This document shows positions 26,802 to 35,084 of a stretch of 64,000 bases of DNA, piece after piece (the first letter of the stretch is position 1; each line of letters starts with the position of its first letter). A model generated the notes under the pieces. The model saw nothing but the letters and a program-made list of their open reading frames with translations. It was not told where the DNA came from and searched no databases. Position numbers and translations under genes: made by a program. Location of the stretch: NCBI GenBank assembly GCA_016722445.1, contig JADKIZ010000011.1, positions 1 through 64,000 of the forward strand, given 5' to 3'. This DNA is from Flavobacteriales bacterium (GTDB taxonomy: Bacteria; Bacteroidota; Bacteroidia; Flavobacteriales_D; Sanyastnellaceae).

Positions 26802-27782
26802 GTGATGAGAGAAATTCAATTCCGTGAGGCGATTTGTGAGGCCATGAGCGAAGAAATGCGCCGTGATGAAAGTGTTTTCCTTTTGGGTGAAGAAGTAGCA
26901 GAATACAACGGAGCTTACAAAGCTTCCAAAGGAATGCTGGATGAGTTTGGCGCAAAACGTGTCATCGATACACCTATTGCTGAACTAGGTTTCTCTGGTA
27001 TTGCTGTTGGCGCTGCTATGAATGGACTTCGTCCGATTGTAGAATTCATGACATGGAATTTTGCCATTCTCGCTGCTGACCAGATCATCAACTCTGCAGC
27101 AAAAATGTTGCAAATGAGCGGCGGTCAATACAATGTACCGATCGTATTTCGTGGTCCAAATGGACAGGCTGGACAACTTGCCGCTACACACTCTCAGAGT
27201 TTCGAATCGATGTACGCACATATCCCGGGTTTGAAAGTGATTACTCCTTCGAATCCATATGATGCGAAAGGTTTGTTGAAAGCCGCTATTCGCGACAATG
27301 ATCCTGTGGTCTTTTTCGAAAGTGAAAAAAGGTACGGTGATAAAGGTCTCGTTCCGGATGGTGAGTACATCATCCCAATTGGTCTGGCTGATGTGAAGAA
27401 GGAAGGAACAGATATTACGTTGGTTTCTTTCGGGAAAATCATGAAAGTGGCATTGGCTGCAGCAGCAGAATTAGAGAAAGAAGGCATCAGCATGGAAGTA
27501 ATCGACCTCCGTACGATTCGTCCTCTGGACATTGATACCATCGTGAATTCTGTGAAGAAAACCAATCGCCTGATCATCCTCGAAGAATCGTGGCCGGTGG
27601 CGAGCATTTCTACGGAGATTGCTTATCGTGTTCAGCGACATGCATTCGATTATCTCGATGCTCCGATTCGTCGTCTCACACAAAGTGATACACCTTTTGC
27701 TTTCGCAACAACCCTCATTGAAGCGGCATTGCCACAAGTAGCTGATGTTGTGAAAACAGCTAAAGAAGTTTTGTACAGATAA
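26802..27782 (+). CDS. pdhB: pyruvate dehydrogenase E1 component, beta subunit
   Basis: 326 residues, standard length. MREIQFREAICEAMSEEMRRD, FLLGEEVAEYNGAYK, RVIDTPIAELGFSGIAVGAA and FRGPNGQAGQLAATHSQ identify the E1-beta/transketolase pyrimidine domain; the C-terminal half is the transketolase C domain. With E1-alpha it forms the thiamine-diphosphate enzyme that decarboxylates pyruvate and acetylates the E2 lipoyl group. The alpha subunit and E2 are not in this window. It is monocistronic, with promoter and terminator close on each side. Confidence 0.95.
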   Translation: MMREIQFREAICEAMSEEMRRDESVFLLGEEVAEYNGAYKASKGMLDEFGAKRVIDTPIAELGFSGIAVGAAMNGLRPIVEFMTWNFAILAADQIINSAAKMLQMSGGQYNVPIVFRGPNGQAGQLAATHSQSFESMYAHIPGLKVITPSNPYDAKGLLKAAIRDNDPVVFFESEKRYGDKGLVPDGEYIIPIGLADVKKEGTDITLVSFGKIMKVALAAAAELEKEGISMEVIDLRTIRPLDIDTIVNSVKKTNRLIILEESWPVASISTEIAYRVQRHAFDYLDAPIRRLTQSDTPFAFATTLIEAALPQVADVVKTAKEVLYR

Positions 27783-27798
27783 AAAAATATTAAAAGGA

Positions 27799-27830
27799 AA
27801 AGGGCAGTTGTTTGACTGCCCTTTTTATTT
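27799..27830 (+). terminator. intrinsic terminator of pdhB
   Basis: AAAAGGGCAGT (27799-27809) pairs perfectly with ACTGCCCTTTT (27816-27826), 11-bp stem and 6-base loop, followed by a T-rich tract. It starts 17 bases after the pdhB stop. Confidence 0.88.
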
Positions 27831-27940
27831 TATTTGGAGTCAATTGTGCGGCAATTGTTCTCATCTTCTCATTTGGTCTGTTTCCAAAAACCAATTCATC
27901 ACTACTACTTCACCACAAATTTTGCTTGTGATTCATTTGA

Positions 27941-30900
27941 TCACCTTTTAGGTGTACGACATAAATTCAGGCGCGTATGACGATGGTTCAATTGCTTTAT
28001 GGTTCTTCCAGCAGATTTGTTTTTTTCCTGAAATACAAGTTTACCTCTTGCATCGAAAATCTCTAACGAGTGGTTGATTGTTCGAGCGTTGTTTATTTCG
28101 ATCATACAATAATCCTCCACTGGATTGGGATAAGTCTTGACGTCAACGGATGATTCGTTTTCACCTACCGACATGAACGTGGCAACGTTGATGTTATCGA
28201 CGTAAATGGCATTGCCATAATGTCCACGGTTTTGAAAAGCAATGATGATCTCATCACTTTGTGGGGCGAATGTCAATTGGACATTTTCCCATTCATTTCC
28301 CGCAGGTATATAGAAGTCTTGGAGGTCAGCGTGCGTAGCCAGATCATCTCCTCCTTGTACCCAAATTTCTGTCCAAGTTTCGCCGCAATCAATACTGTAT
28401 AACACCGCGAGTGTATCTGTATATGGCGGGCCATACTCTGCATATGCTTTATCGAAAGTGAGTGCGACGGATATGCCACCTGTATTGAATTTTCCAAGCC
28501 AGATTTCATCGCGTGCACCTTGTGCATCATAATAGTAATTGTCAAATCTCATAGAGTATTGACCAGTGCTATAAGCGCTCGCATCGGCATTGACATTCCA
28601 TGAACCATTGCCTTGCAATATCCATGATTCTGGATAAGCACCGCTTTCAAAATCTTCTGCGAGTAAATCAGCAACACCACTTAATTCGCTGATGTATGCT
28701 TGTTTGGTCACCGTTTCTGATTGACCATCCCATTCTACGGTGAGTGAAACATCATAACTGCCGCCTGAAGGATATACTACAGTTGGGTTTTTTTCATTGC
28801 TTGTCGCTGGAACTGCGCCAGGAAAACTCCAGGTATACACGGCATCTTCACCGGCAACACTGTGATCCACAAAATGCAATTCATCACCCGGACAGAAAAA
28901 CGAACTGTGCTCAGCAGCGAAGTCTGCAATGAGTGCAGAAGGTTCGAATAGTGATGCTTCCCAAACACCAAGATTCCAAGTAGCAAGGCGGATCATATTG
29001 CCTTTGTAAAATGGTACGATGCGCAATGGTTCTGTGCTGGCAGCTAAACCGGAACTGTAACTTGTCCAATCGTCCATGTTGTTGTTGCGATAATATACTT
29101 GCCCATTTTTTGTCGCGAGGTAAACACCACCATCTGTTCCATACTGATGTGCCATGGCCCAAATCTCCAGTCCATTCAAAGTGGCAGTCGACATGTTCTC
29201 CCAATTCTGACCACCATCTGTTGTGTGATATACTTTGTTGTTGTCTGGTGCATAATAAAATGAAATCCAGATTTCGTCGGGATTGGTCGAACTCACCGTG
29301 AAATTCATATCACGATAATTTTGTGGTAGTCCAATTTCATTCCACGTGATTCCATGGTTTGTAGTACGCCAGATTTTGCTGCTGCTACCTACCGCCTGAT
29401 GCAGGTAGATGTATCTGTAATCCGCATACGACTGTTCTATCCACAGCACCCAATCATCTGGATTTGTTCCAAACGCTTGTGCCGTTGAGAAAGTAGCGGC
29501 GCCATTTTCCGATTTGTAGAGCACATTGTTTTTTCCCAACCACGCCATATCGAAATACTGATTGTCGAACATGATACGCGAACTGTTGTTGTTCCAATAA
29601 CTTTCATTCGGATACAACGTGGTAGAAAAATTCACGGATGTTCCATTGAGCGCATCGGGAATGATATAACCACCAATGTCGCTGTGAAGTGTTTTGTTTT
29701 CATCGCTATAATTCACATAACCTGTCGCTGCTTCTCCGCCACCCATGGCAAGAAACTCGCCAGCAGGATACAATTCATGGTAGGCCATATTGCCATTGTG
29801 ATATCGACCACCCACCATCATGTCTTCATTCCATCCTTGATCATATCCCCAGAGGTTTACTGCTTTGATTCCGCGATTGAGGTTGTTGTGATTTTCCATA
29901 AAATCGCCGCTCCATCCAATTCCGCCATCATTGGAGAACCAAATTTCTTCACTGTCTGGCCCGGTCTGATAAATGCGATATTCCTGTTGATCCACATGGA
30001 AGTATGAAATGCCACCGATGTATCCTCCAACGCCTTCATACGTCGCACAGGCATCGGTGCTTTTCCAAAGGTTTAATCCACCAATGAGTACTACATCCGG
30101 ATTGATCTGTGATGCGATGAGGGTGGTGTTATAGTTGATCTGAGTGTAGTCACCATCGTCGCCGGTAAAGTTCATGAGGTTGGGATGTTCTGCAGTATAG
30201 GGTGTTCCGATTTGCGCATGAGGAAAGGTCCATGTGTCGCCTCCATCATAACTAACCCATGAACCAATCCATCCATTTGTAGTGATTGTAGATTGATCAT
30301 TTTGATACCCAACCAATATGGCATAAATACGATTGGGATCTGCTGCAGTCGTTGCAAGTCTGCCGCCTTCTGGAGTAATATTCCCACTGTTGTCAAACCA
30401 TCCGCTATCATACATCGTCCAGGTTTCTCCGTAATCGATGCTCTTATAAAATTTAGATGACGATGTACTTTCTTCCTGAATGGTGTAAACAATGGAAGGA
30501 TCACCTGGTTTTTGAGCGATGGTTTTGCATTGGCCGGTGAGAACTTCTGTCCAGTTGTCACCTCCATCGATGCTTCGGAAAAATCCAAGATTGCATGCAG
30601 CATAAATGATGTCTGGATTTTCTGGATTAAAAGAAATTTCCCATGCGCGGATATTTTGAGACACAAAAGATGATTGACCAATGACCTGCCATGTAGCACC
30701 ACCATCAGTTGTTCGCCATAAATCATTTGCTGCGCTCATCAAAACCAGATTTTCATTTGTGGGATGTATGCGAATGGCTCCAACATCTCCAATGATGTGA
30801 TCGGCAGTGACATGTGTCCAGTTCGCGCCGCCATCTGTTGTTTTATATGCGCCGCCACTTTCGGTTCCGCAAAAAAATATCGATGGATTGCTCGAAGAGC

Positions 30901-31357
30901 GATCGTGACAATAAATATTGCTGTGACGAAATCCTTCTGTCATACTTCCATCGGCATCATAATGAACTGCTGGTCCTGCATAATTCCAGATGATGTTACC
31001 TCGTTCTGATTGATCGGCATTTTGTTTCCGTTCCTCCAAACGTGTGCGTTCTTCATTGTCGGGAATGACAATGTGATCACTACTTGTAAAATAATGTCTG
31101 TTCAGACTTAACCATCTTTTGTATGCCTGAGTATGGCGACTTTTTTTAAATGGATGATCTTTGAACCATTGTTCGTATGCTTCTCTGATTTCTGATGGTG
31201 TTGCGTCTGAAGAATAGAGGAGATGCACCCATGCCGGATCTGATTCGAGGGCAGAATTGGTGATGCTGTTTTGCTGTGCGGTTAACCGTACCGTTTGAAG
31301 GATGAGCAAGCTCACCAGTAGTGTGATTCTAAACATGGGATGAAATATGATGCGCAA
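27941..31357 (-). CDS. large secreted BNR/sialidase-like propeller protein with PKD and T9SS tail (tail frameshifted)
   Basis: 1138 residues. Signal peptide (LLVSLLILQTVRLTAQ), then a long region of BNR/Asp-box repeats as in VPS10/sialidase-like propellers: GGAYKTTDGGANWT, DLWRTTDGGATWQV, FFRSIDGGDNWT, IWRTTNHGITW, VYHTTDGGQNWE. A PKD domain (GEDAVYTWSFPGAVPATSNEKNP) and a jelly-roll-like adhesion segment follow, then a type A sorting domain (VKTYPNPVEDYCMIEI). The reading frame derails at the very end: the other two frames supply SSYAP, IYVVHLKGDQMNHK and AKFVVK, so three one-base losses near 27985, 27968 and 27925 would restore a normal T9SS end with a stop at 27905. Confidence 0.85.
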   Translation of the reverse strand: MRIIFHPMFRITLLVSLLILQTVRLTAQQNSITNSALESDPAWVHLLYSSDATPSEIREAYEQWFKDHPFKKSRHTQAYKRWLSLNRHYFTSSDHIVIPDNEERTRLEERKQNADQSERGNIIWNYAGPAVHYDADGSMTEGFRHSNIYCHDRSSSNPSIFFCGTESGGAYKTTDGGANWTHVTADHIIGDVGAIRIHPTNENLVLMSAANDLWRTTDGGATWQVIGQSSFVSQNIRAWEISFNPENPDIIYAACNLGFFRSIDGGDNWTEVLTGQCKTIAQKPGDPSIVYTIQEESTSSSKFYKSIDYGETWTMYDSGWFDNSGNITPEGGRLATTAADPNRIYAILVGYQNDQSTITTNGWIGSWVSYDGGDTWTFPHAQIGTPYTAEHPNLMNFTGDDGDYTQINYNTTLIASQINPDVVLIGGLNLWKSTDACATYEGVGGYIGGISYFHVDQQEYRIYQTGPDSEEIWFSNDGGIGWSGDFMENHNNLNRGIKAVNLWGYDQGWNEDMMVGGRYHNGNMAYHELYPAGEFLAMGGGEAATGYVNYSDENKTLHSDIGGYIIPDALNGTSVNFSTTLYPNESYWNNNSSRIMFDNQYFDMAWLGKNNVLYKSENGAATFSTAQAFGTNPDDWVLWIEQSYADYRYIYLHQAVGSSSKIWRTTNHGITWNEIGLPQNYRDMNFTVSSTNPDEIWISFYYAPDNNKVYHTTDGGQNWENMSTATLNGLEIWAMAHQYGTDGGVYLATKNGQVYYRNNNMDDWTSYSSGLAASTEPLRIVPFYKGNMIRLATWNLGVWEASLFEPSALIADFAAEHSSFFCPGDELHFVDHSVAGEDAVYTWSFPGAVPATSNEKNPTVVYPSGGSYDVSLTVEWDGQSETVTKQAYISELSGVADLLAEDFESGAYPESWILQGNGSWNVNADASAYSTGQYSMRFDNYYYDAQGARDEIWLGKFNTGGISVALTFDKAYAEYGPPYTDTLAVLYSIDCGETWTEIWVQGGDDLATHADLQDFYIPAGNEWENVQLTFAPQSDEIIIAFQNRGHYGNAIYVDNINVATFMSVGENESSVDVKTYPNPVEDYCMIEINNARTINHSLEIFDARGKLVFQEKNKSAGRTIKQLNHRHTRLNLCRTPKR

Positions 31358-31440
31358 TATGCAACGGATTCAACATTTTCTATGGGTGTTTTGAGCCGTC
31401 TCGTGGATTCTCTTTTCACCTTTCGGTTTTTTTTTCATCC

Positions 31441-31470
31441 AAAAAAAAGGAACCACTTGGGTTCCTTTTT
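31441..31470 (-). terminator. intrinsic terminator after the cytochrome gene
   Basis: AAAAAGGAACC (31444-31454) and GGTTCCTTTTT (31460-31470) form an 11-bp stem with a 5-base loop; the minus strand continues in T-rich sequence. It separates the cytochrome gene from the BNR gene; the stem is symmetric enough to act in both directions. Confidence 0.8.
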
Positions 31471-31497
31471 ATGCTTAAAAAATTTCGCTGTCTGAAT

Positions 31498-32133
31498 TTA
31501 TTTTCTCAAAACTTTTTCGATTCTTCTACCACGGGAAGTGGTTACATCGAGCAAATATGTGCCGGTTGATTTAGGCAACTGTGCTTGTGAACGGTTCGTG
31601 TTTGGCGTAATTGAATCGATCAACTTACCTTGAATGTCATAAACATTGACCTTTTTGATGATGTCTTTTCCTGCATCAATATTCACCAGTCCTGTGTAAG
31701 TTGGGTTTGGACCCGTGCGGAAGAAGTTGCTGTATTCTGTTACTTCTATCAATGTGCTGTTTACTGTGGCACTTACCATTTCTACCGGGTCTGGTGCGGT
31801 TTCCCAATACATGGTTTCAAATGAGTTGATGTCTGGGTGATCAACAGCGAACATCTCTTCATTCCATCTTGGTGGTATTGATTGATACATGAAACGCGCA
31901 ACAACGGTCACATTACCATTTATTCCGGCGACAGGAATATGATATTGGATTTCATCCGTGCCGCTTCCTTCCACACCATTCACATGATTAAAATTCGGAT
32001 CGCTTAAGGCTGGTCCCACAATAGCTGTTGTGTCGTAAGCATAGTGCTCGGTAGAAAATCCAAGCGGAACAAGCCTGTTGTCTTTGAGTGGAACATCCGC
32101 ACGTTCAAGAACAGTTGTAACCGCTCCATTCAT
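31498..32133 (-). CDS. C-terminal part of the multiheme cytochrome protein, with T9SS sorting domain (frameshifted from 32105)
   Basis: Continues the protein begun at 33499 after a frame change in the region 32131-32137: the upstream frame ends IYEIVMGDEW, while this frame picks up MNGAVTTVLERADVPLKDN, which reads naturally on from ..EIVMGD. It carries a beta-rich region (TVVARFMYQSIPPRW, typical of the decaheme-like family end) and a type A sorting domain with TGPNPTYTGLVNI..., VNVYDIQGKLID and TGTYLLDVTT. As a separate gene it would lack an export signal, which supports the frameshift reading. Confidence 0.7.
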   Translation of the reverse strand: MNGAVTTVLERADVPLKDNRLVPLGFSTEHYAYDTTAIVGPALSDPNFNHVNGVEGSGTDEIQYHIPVAGINGNVTVVARFMYQSIPPRWNEEMFAVDHPDINSFETMYWETAPDPVEMVSATVNSTLIEVTEYSNFFRTGPNPTYTGLVNIDAGKDIIKKVNVYDIQGKLIDSITPNTNRSQAQLPKSTGTYLLDVTTSRGRRIEKVLRK

Positions 32134-33499
32134 CGCCCATCACAATCTCATAGATTTGAATTTGATTTTCATTGGTGATCAAGTCATAGTGTGGTTCAAA
32201 AGTGTCGTCTTGTCCATCAATATTGTAATCAGGAAGCAATCTTCCGGAGTGGAAAATTTCATTGCCATCTTCATCGTACATCGCAAAATCAACATACGCT
32301 CTTCTAGATGGATAACCACTTGGTAATTTGTGTCCGGCTTTGTTCGTGAGTTTTACAGTATAACGTGCTGTATCGCCATCCACTCCATTTTCTACCAATT
32401 CTATTTCGGCAGAATTTTCCTGTAGGTTTTGCATGGTGCGATTCAACACTGTGTTGAAGTGATTTTCGGTTGCACTTAAATCCAATTCCAGAATATTATC
32501 TCGCAACAATTCAATCATGAATGAATTTCCACCCACTTGCCAATGTTGTGCGTATGGTTGTCGTGGCGGAAGAAATGCATAACCGGAAGCGACAATGATC
32601 GGTTCATCAGTCTTCGGCATATGACAGCCTTGACATTCCTGATGAGCGTCTACACTATTGTTATATGCACTGTTTACCCACTCATGATAAGTAGCTTGTT
32701 CAGTGAATACATTTCCGGTTGGATTTTGATCGAAATCGAGGGTGTGAGTTTGAAGTGTGTGACAAGTTGCGCATACTTCAGATTCAGAAAACTTGGTTGA
32801 AGGCACGGGATCAACACCTACAAAACTTTGCATGGCGGAATTGAACAATGGAAAATCTCCTTGCGCTATGTTGAACACAGGACCCCAGACTGTGTCTGAG
32901 TTGTAGTGTAAATCTCCTGAAAAAGTAGTTCCGATACCATTGATCTCCTGCGCGTGGCAAGGCATACAACTTACACCGTCTCGGGCAAGTGAATCATTGT
33001 CCAACATCTCGAGGGTGAAATTTTCAATGCCGTCATGTTCCGCCTCAAATCTTCCCATGGGCGCGTGACAACGCGTGCAAGTGTTGACGATCAATTCTTC
33101 GTGAATTGGATTCACAGAAATTTCGTGGGCAACCTTGGCTCGCCACATGGGATCCTTGGCGCTGTTTGCCATCATGGTGCCACGCCAGTTTTCTGCAGGA
33201 CTTACATTTTCACCTTCAGAAGTAATGTTGGCAATCGGCGTGGCGGCCTGATCAATACCATGACAACCGGCACATCGGCCAGAACCCATGAACATATCGC
33301 TCATACTTACGGGAAGTTGGCCCTGAGGCTGATCTCCACGTGATCCTCCAAAGTGTTCATGAGGATTAAAAGGTTTCTGAGCGGATTTACGATATGCTGC
33401 TGTGAGCGAAACAAATACTATGATGGCAAACAATGCCAACACACTTTTTGGTCTTTTTTTGATGAATGCGGTCATTTTCCCTGATTTGGTTTCGATCAT
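32105..33499 (-). CDS. pentaheme c-type cytochrome, N-terminal part of a frameshifted T9SS-exported protein
   Basis: 464 residues before the frame break. An N-terminal hydrophobic segment (SVLALFAIIVFVSLTAA) serves as signal or anchor. Five heme-binding CxxCH motifs are present: CAGCH (76-80), CTRCH (141-145), CMPCH (178-182), CATCH (243-247) and CQGCH (289-293), with extra His that could be distal ligands. The reach to the C-terminal piece gives a protein of about 660 residues with a T9SS tail, so a heme protein delivered to the cell surface. Electron transfer to an extracellular or outer-membrane acceptor is plausible but not shown. An ATG at 33475 is an alternative start. Confidence 0.8.
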   Translation of the reverse strand: MIETKSGKMTAFIKKRPKSVLALFAIIVFVSLTAAYRKSAQKPFNPHEHFGGSRGDQPQGQLPVSMSDMFMGSGRCAGCHGIDQAATPIANITSEGENVSPAENWRGTMMANSAKDPMWRAKVAHEISVNPIHEELIVNTCTRCHAPMGRFEAEHDGIENFTLEMLDNDSLARDGVSCMPCHAQEINGIGTTFSGDLHYNSDTVWGPVFNIAQGDFPLFNSAMQSFVGVDPVPSTKFSESEVCATCHTLQTHTLDFDQNPTGNVFTEQATYHEWVNSAYNNSVDAHQECQGCHMPKTDEPIIVASGYAFLPPRQPYAQHWQVGGNSFMIELLRDNILELDLSATENHFNTVLNRTMQNLQENSAEIELVENGVDGDTARYTVKLTNKAGHKLPSGYPSRRAYVDFAMYDEDGNEIFHSGRLLPDYNIDGQDDTFEPHYDLITNENQIQIYEIVMGDEWSGYNCS

Positions 33500-33537
33500 G
33501 AACGATCTGAACTATGCACGGCCAAAATACAAGAAAG

Positions 33538-33557
33538 GTTGGTAAACACCTACCAAC
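33538..33557. promoter_or_regulatory. inverted repeat upstream of the cytochrome gene
   Basis: GTTGGTA, six bases, TACCAAC: a perfect 7-bp inverted repeat 39 bases upstream of the cytochrome start, next to a minus-strand TATTTTGG that resembles a -7 element. Candidate operator. Confidence 0.3.
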
Positions 33558-33590
33558 AAAAATCAGTTCGGTATTGATATGGAATGAGGA

Positions 33591-33887
33591 TTACCACACT
33601 TCAACCTGTTCCACGGCCCTGGCACCCAGTTTCTCGTTGATCAGGTCTGCTATTTTGGAGCGTTGATAGGACAATTCCTGCTTCAGAACCCCGCTGTCCA
33701 TTTTGAGCACAAGGGTTTTATCACGCATATAAATCTCGCGGGTTTTGCGCGCTATCACATCCCCAACCACTTCCTTGTAACATCTGAAAATCTCCAGTTC
33801 ATTGTATTTCTTCTCAAAGCCACGGTCTTTCAGCAATTCCTGAATGACGGTCTTTAAACTTTGGTCGGTGTATTTTCTGGAAGACAT
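33591..33887 (-). CDS. DUF721 domain protein
   Basis: 98 residues. RKYTDQSLKTVIQELLKDRG, IFRCYKEVVGDVIARKT and LVLKMDSGVLKQELSYQRSKI are DUF721 features. The family (with DciA-like members) is commonly encoded beside DNA-replication or recombination genes, and here it lies 57 bases downstream of recF on the same strand, so a link to DNA metabolism is likely. The exact role in Bacteroidota is unknown to me. Confidence 0.88.
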   Translation of the reverse strand: MSSRKYTDQSLKTVIQELLKDRGFEKKYNELEIFRCYKEVVGDVIARKTREIYMRDKTLVLKMDSGVLKQELSYQRSKIADLINEKLGARAVEQVEVW

Positions 33888-33944
33888 CTTGTTGATTCGC
33901 GCTGCTAATTTCGCCTACAACCAGCCAATTTTCAGAATTGTTGA

Positions 33945-35060
33945 TTATTTGATTTGATACACTGATCCTGAGCTCACTTCCCAAACTTCGTGTTTGAGAT
34001 TCCGTCCGGTGAGGATTTCTGGAATTCTACGCTGATGTGTGTCGGTGATGAATACCTGACCGACATTGTTTTTAGCCAACCAATCGAGAATATGACTCAT
34101 CCGTTTTTCATCAATTTTATCGAAAAGATCATCGAGCATGAGAATCGGATTGATTTCCATGTGGCTTCTGAGAAAAAGATATTGTGCCAGCTTTAAAGCA
34201 AACAAAAACGACTTCTGTTGCCCTTGTGAGCCGAATTTTTTGAGGGGATTTCCATTCAATGTGAAGTCCAAATCATCGCGATGAATTCCCGCTGAAGTGC
34301 GTTCAAGAACACGGTCGCGATCACTGTTTTTGGCCAATAGGTTCTCCATGGTTTCTTCATTGAGATCCGATTCATATTGTATTCCCGCCATTTCTTTTTC
34401 ACCACTGATCATGTGATACACCGCACTGAATTCCGAAGTAAATTCATGGATGAATTTTTTTCTTTCAGCATGTATTTCAGTTGCCAGATGTGATAGTTGA
34501 AAGTCCCAAGGCTCGAGTGATTCCGGAGAGTAGGTTCCTTGTTTTCCAAATTGCTTCAACAAATTATTGCGTTGATTCAATGCGTGATGATAGGACACCA
34601 AATGATCGAGGTATTTTCTCGACAATGCAGAAATGGTCGCATCAAGAAATTTGCGACGTACTTCACTGCCTTCCCAAATGAGCTCTATGTCATAAGGTGT
34701 GACAATGACCACTGGGATCAAACCTATATGTTCTGCTAACCTTTCATATTCCTTGAAATTTCTCTTGAAAACTTTGCGCTGGTTTTTTCTGATGGTACAA
34801 ATGATCTGCTCGGGATGCTGATCACGCTCGAATTCCCCAGTTATGCTGCATTGATCTGCGGTGAGCATGATGTTCTGCGAATCCACAGGATTGAAAAAAC
34901 TCTTGCAATTGCTTAGATAATATATCGCATCAAGTAGATTGGTTTTTCCACTGCCATTTTCTCCGGTGAAACAAACAACTTGCTCATTGAAATTCAATGT
35001 CGCTTCAGCATAGTTTTTAAACTGATAAATGGTAAGATGTTTCAGGAATAAATTCTTCAT
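33945..35060 (-). CDS. recF: DNA replication and repair protein RecF
   Basis: 371 residues. SMC-like ATPase: Walker A FTGENGSGKTNLLDAIYYLS (near residue 32), signature GSQGQQKSFLFALKLAQ and Walker B PILMLDDLFDKID near residue 315. RecF with RecO and RecR loads RecA onto single-stranded gaps. It is cotranscribed with the DUF721 gene downstream and follows the TraB/GumN gene by 24 bases. Confidence 0.95.
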   Translation of the reverse strand: MKNLFLKHLTIYQFKNYAEATLNFNEQVVCFTGENGSGKTNLLDAIYYLSNCKSFFNPVDSQNIMLTADQCSITGEFERDQHPEQIICTIRKNQRKVFKRNFKEYERLAEHIGLIPVVIVTPYDIELIWEGSEVRRKFLDATISALSRKYLDHLVSYHHALNQRNNLLKQFGKQGTYSPESLEPWDFQLSHLATEIHAERKKFIHEFTSEFSAVYHMISGEKEMAGIQYESDLNEETMENLLAKNSDRDRVLERTSAGIHRDDLDFTLNGNPLKKFGSQGQQKSFLFALKLAQYLFLRSHMEINPILMLDDLFDKIDEKRMSHILDWLAKNNVGQVFITDTHQRRIPEILTGRNLKHEVWEVSSGSVYQIK

Positions 35061-35084
35061 GTCGAATCTTCTGGATGGTTACAA

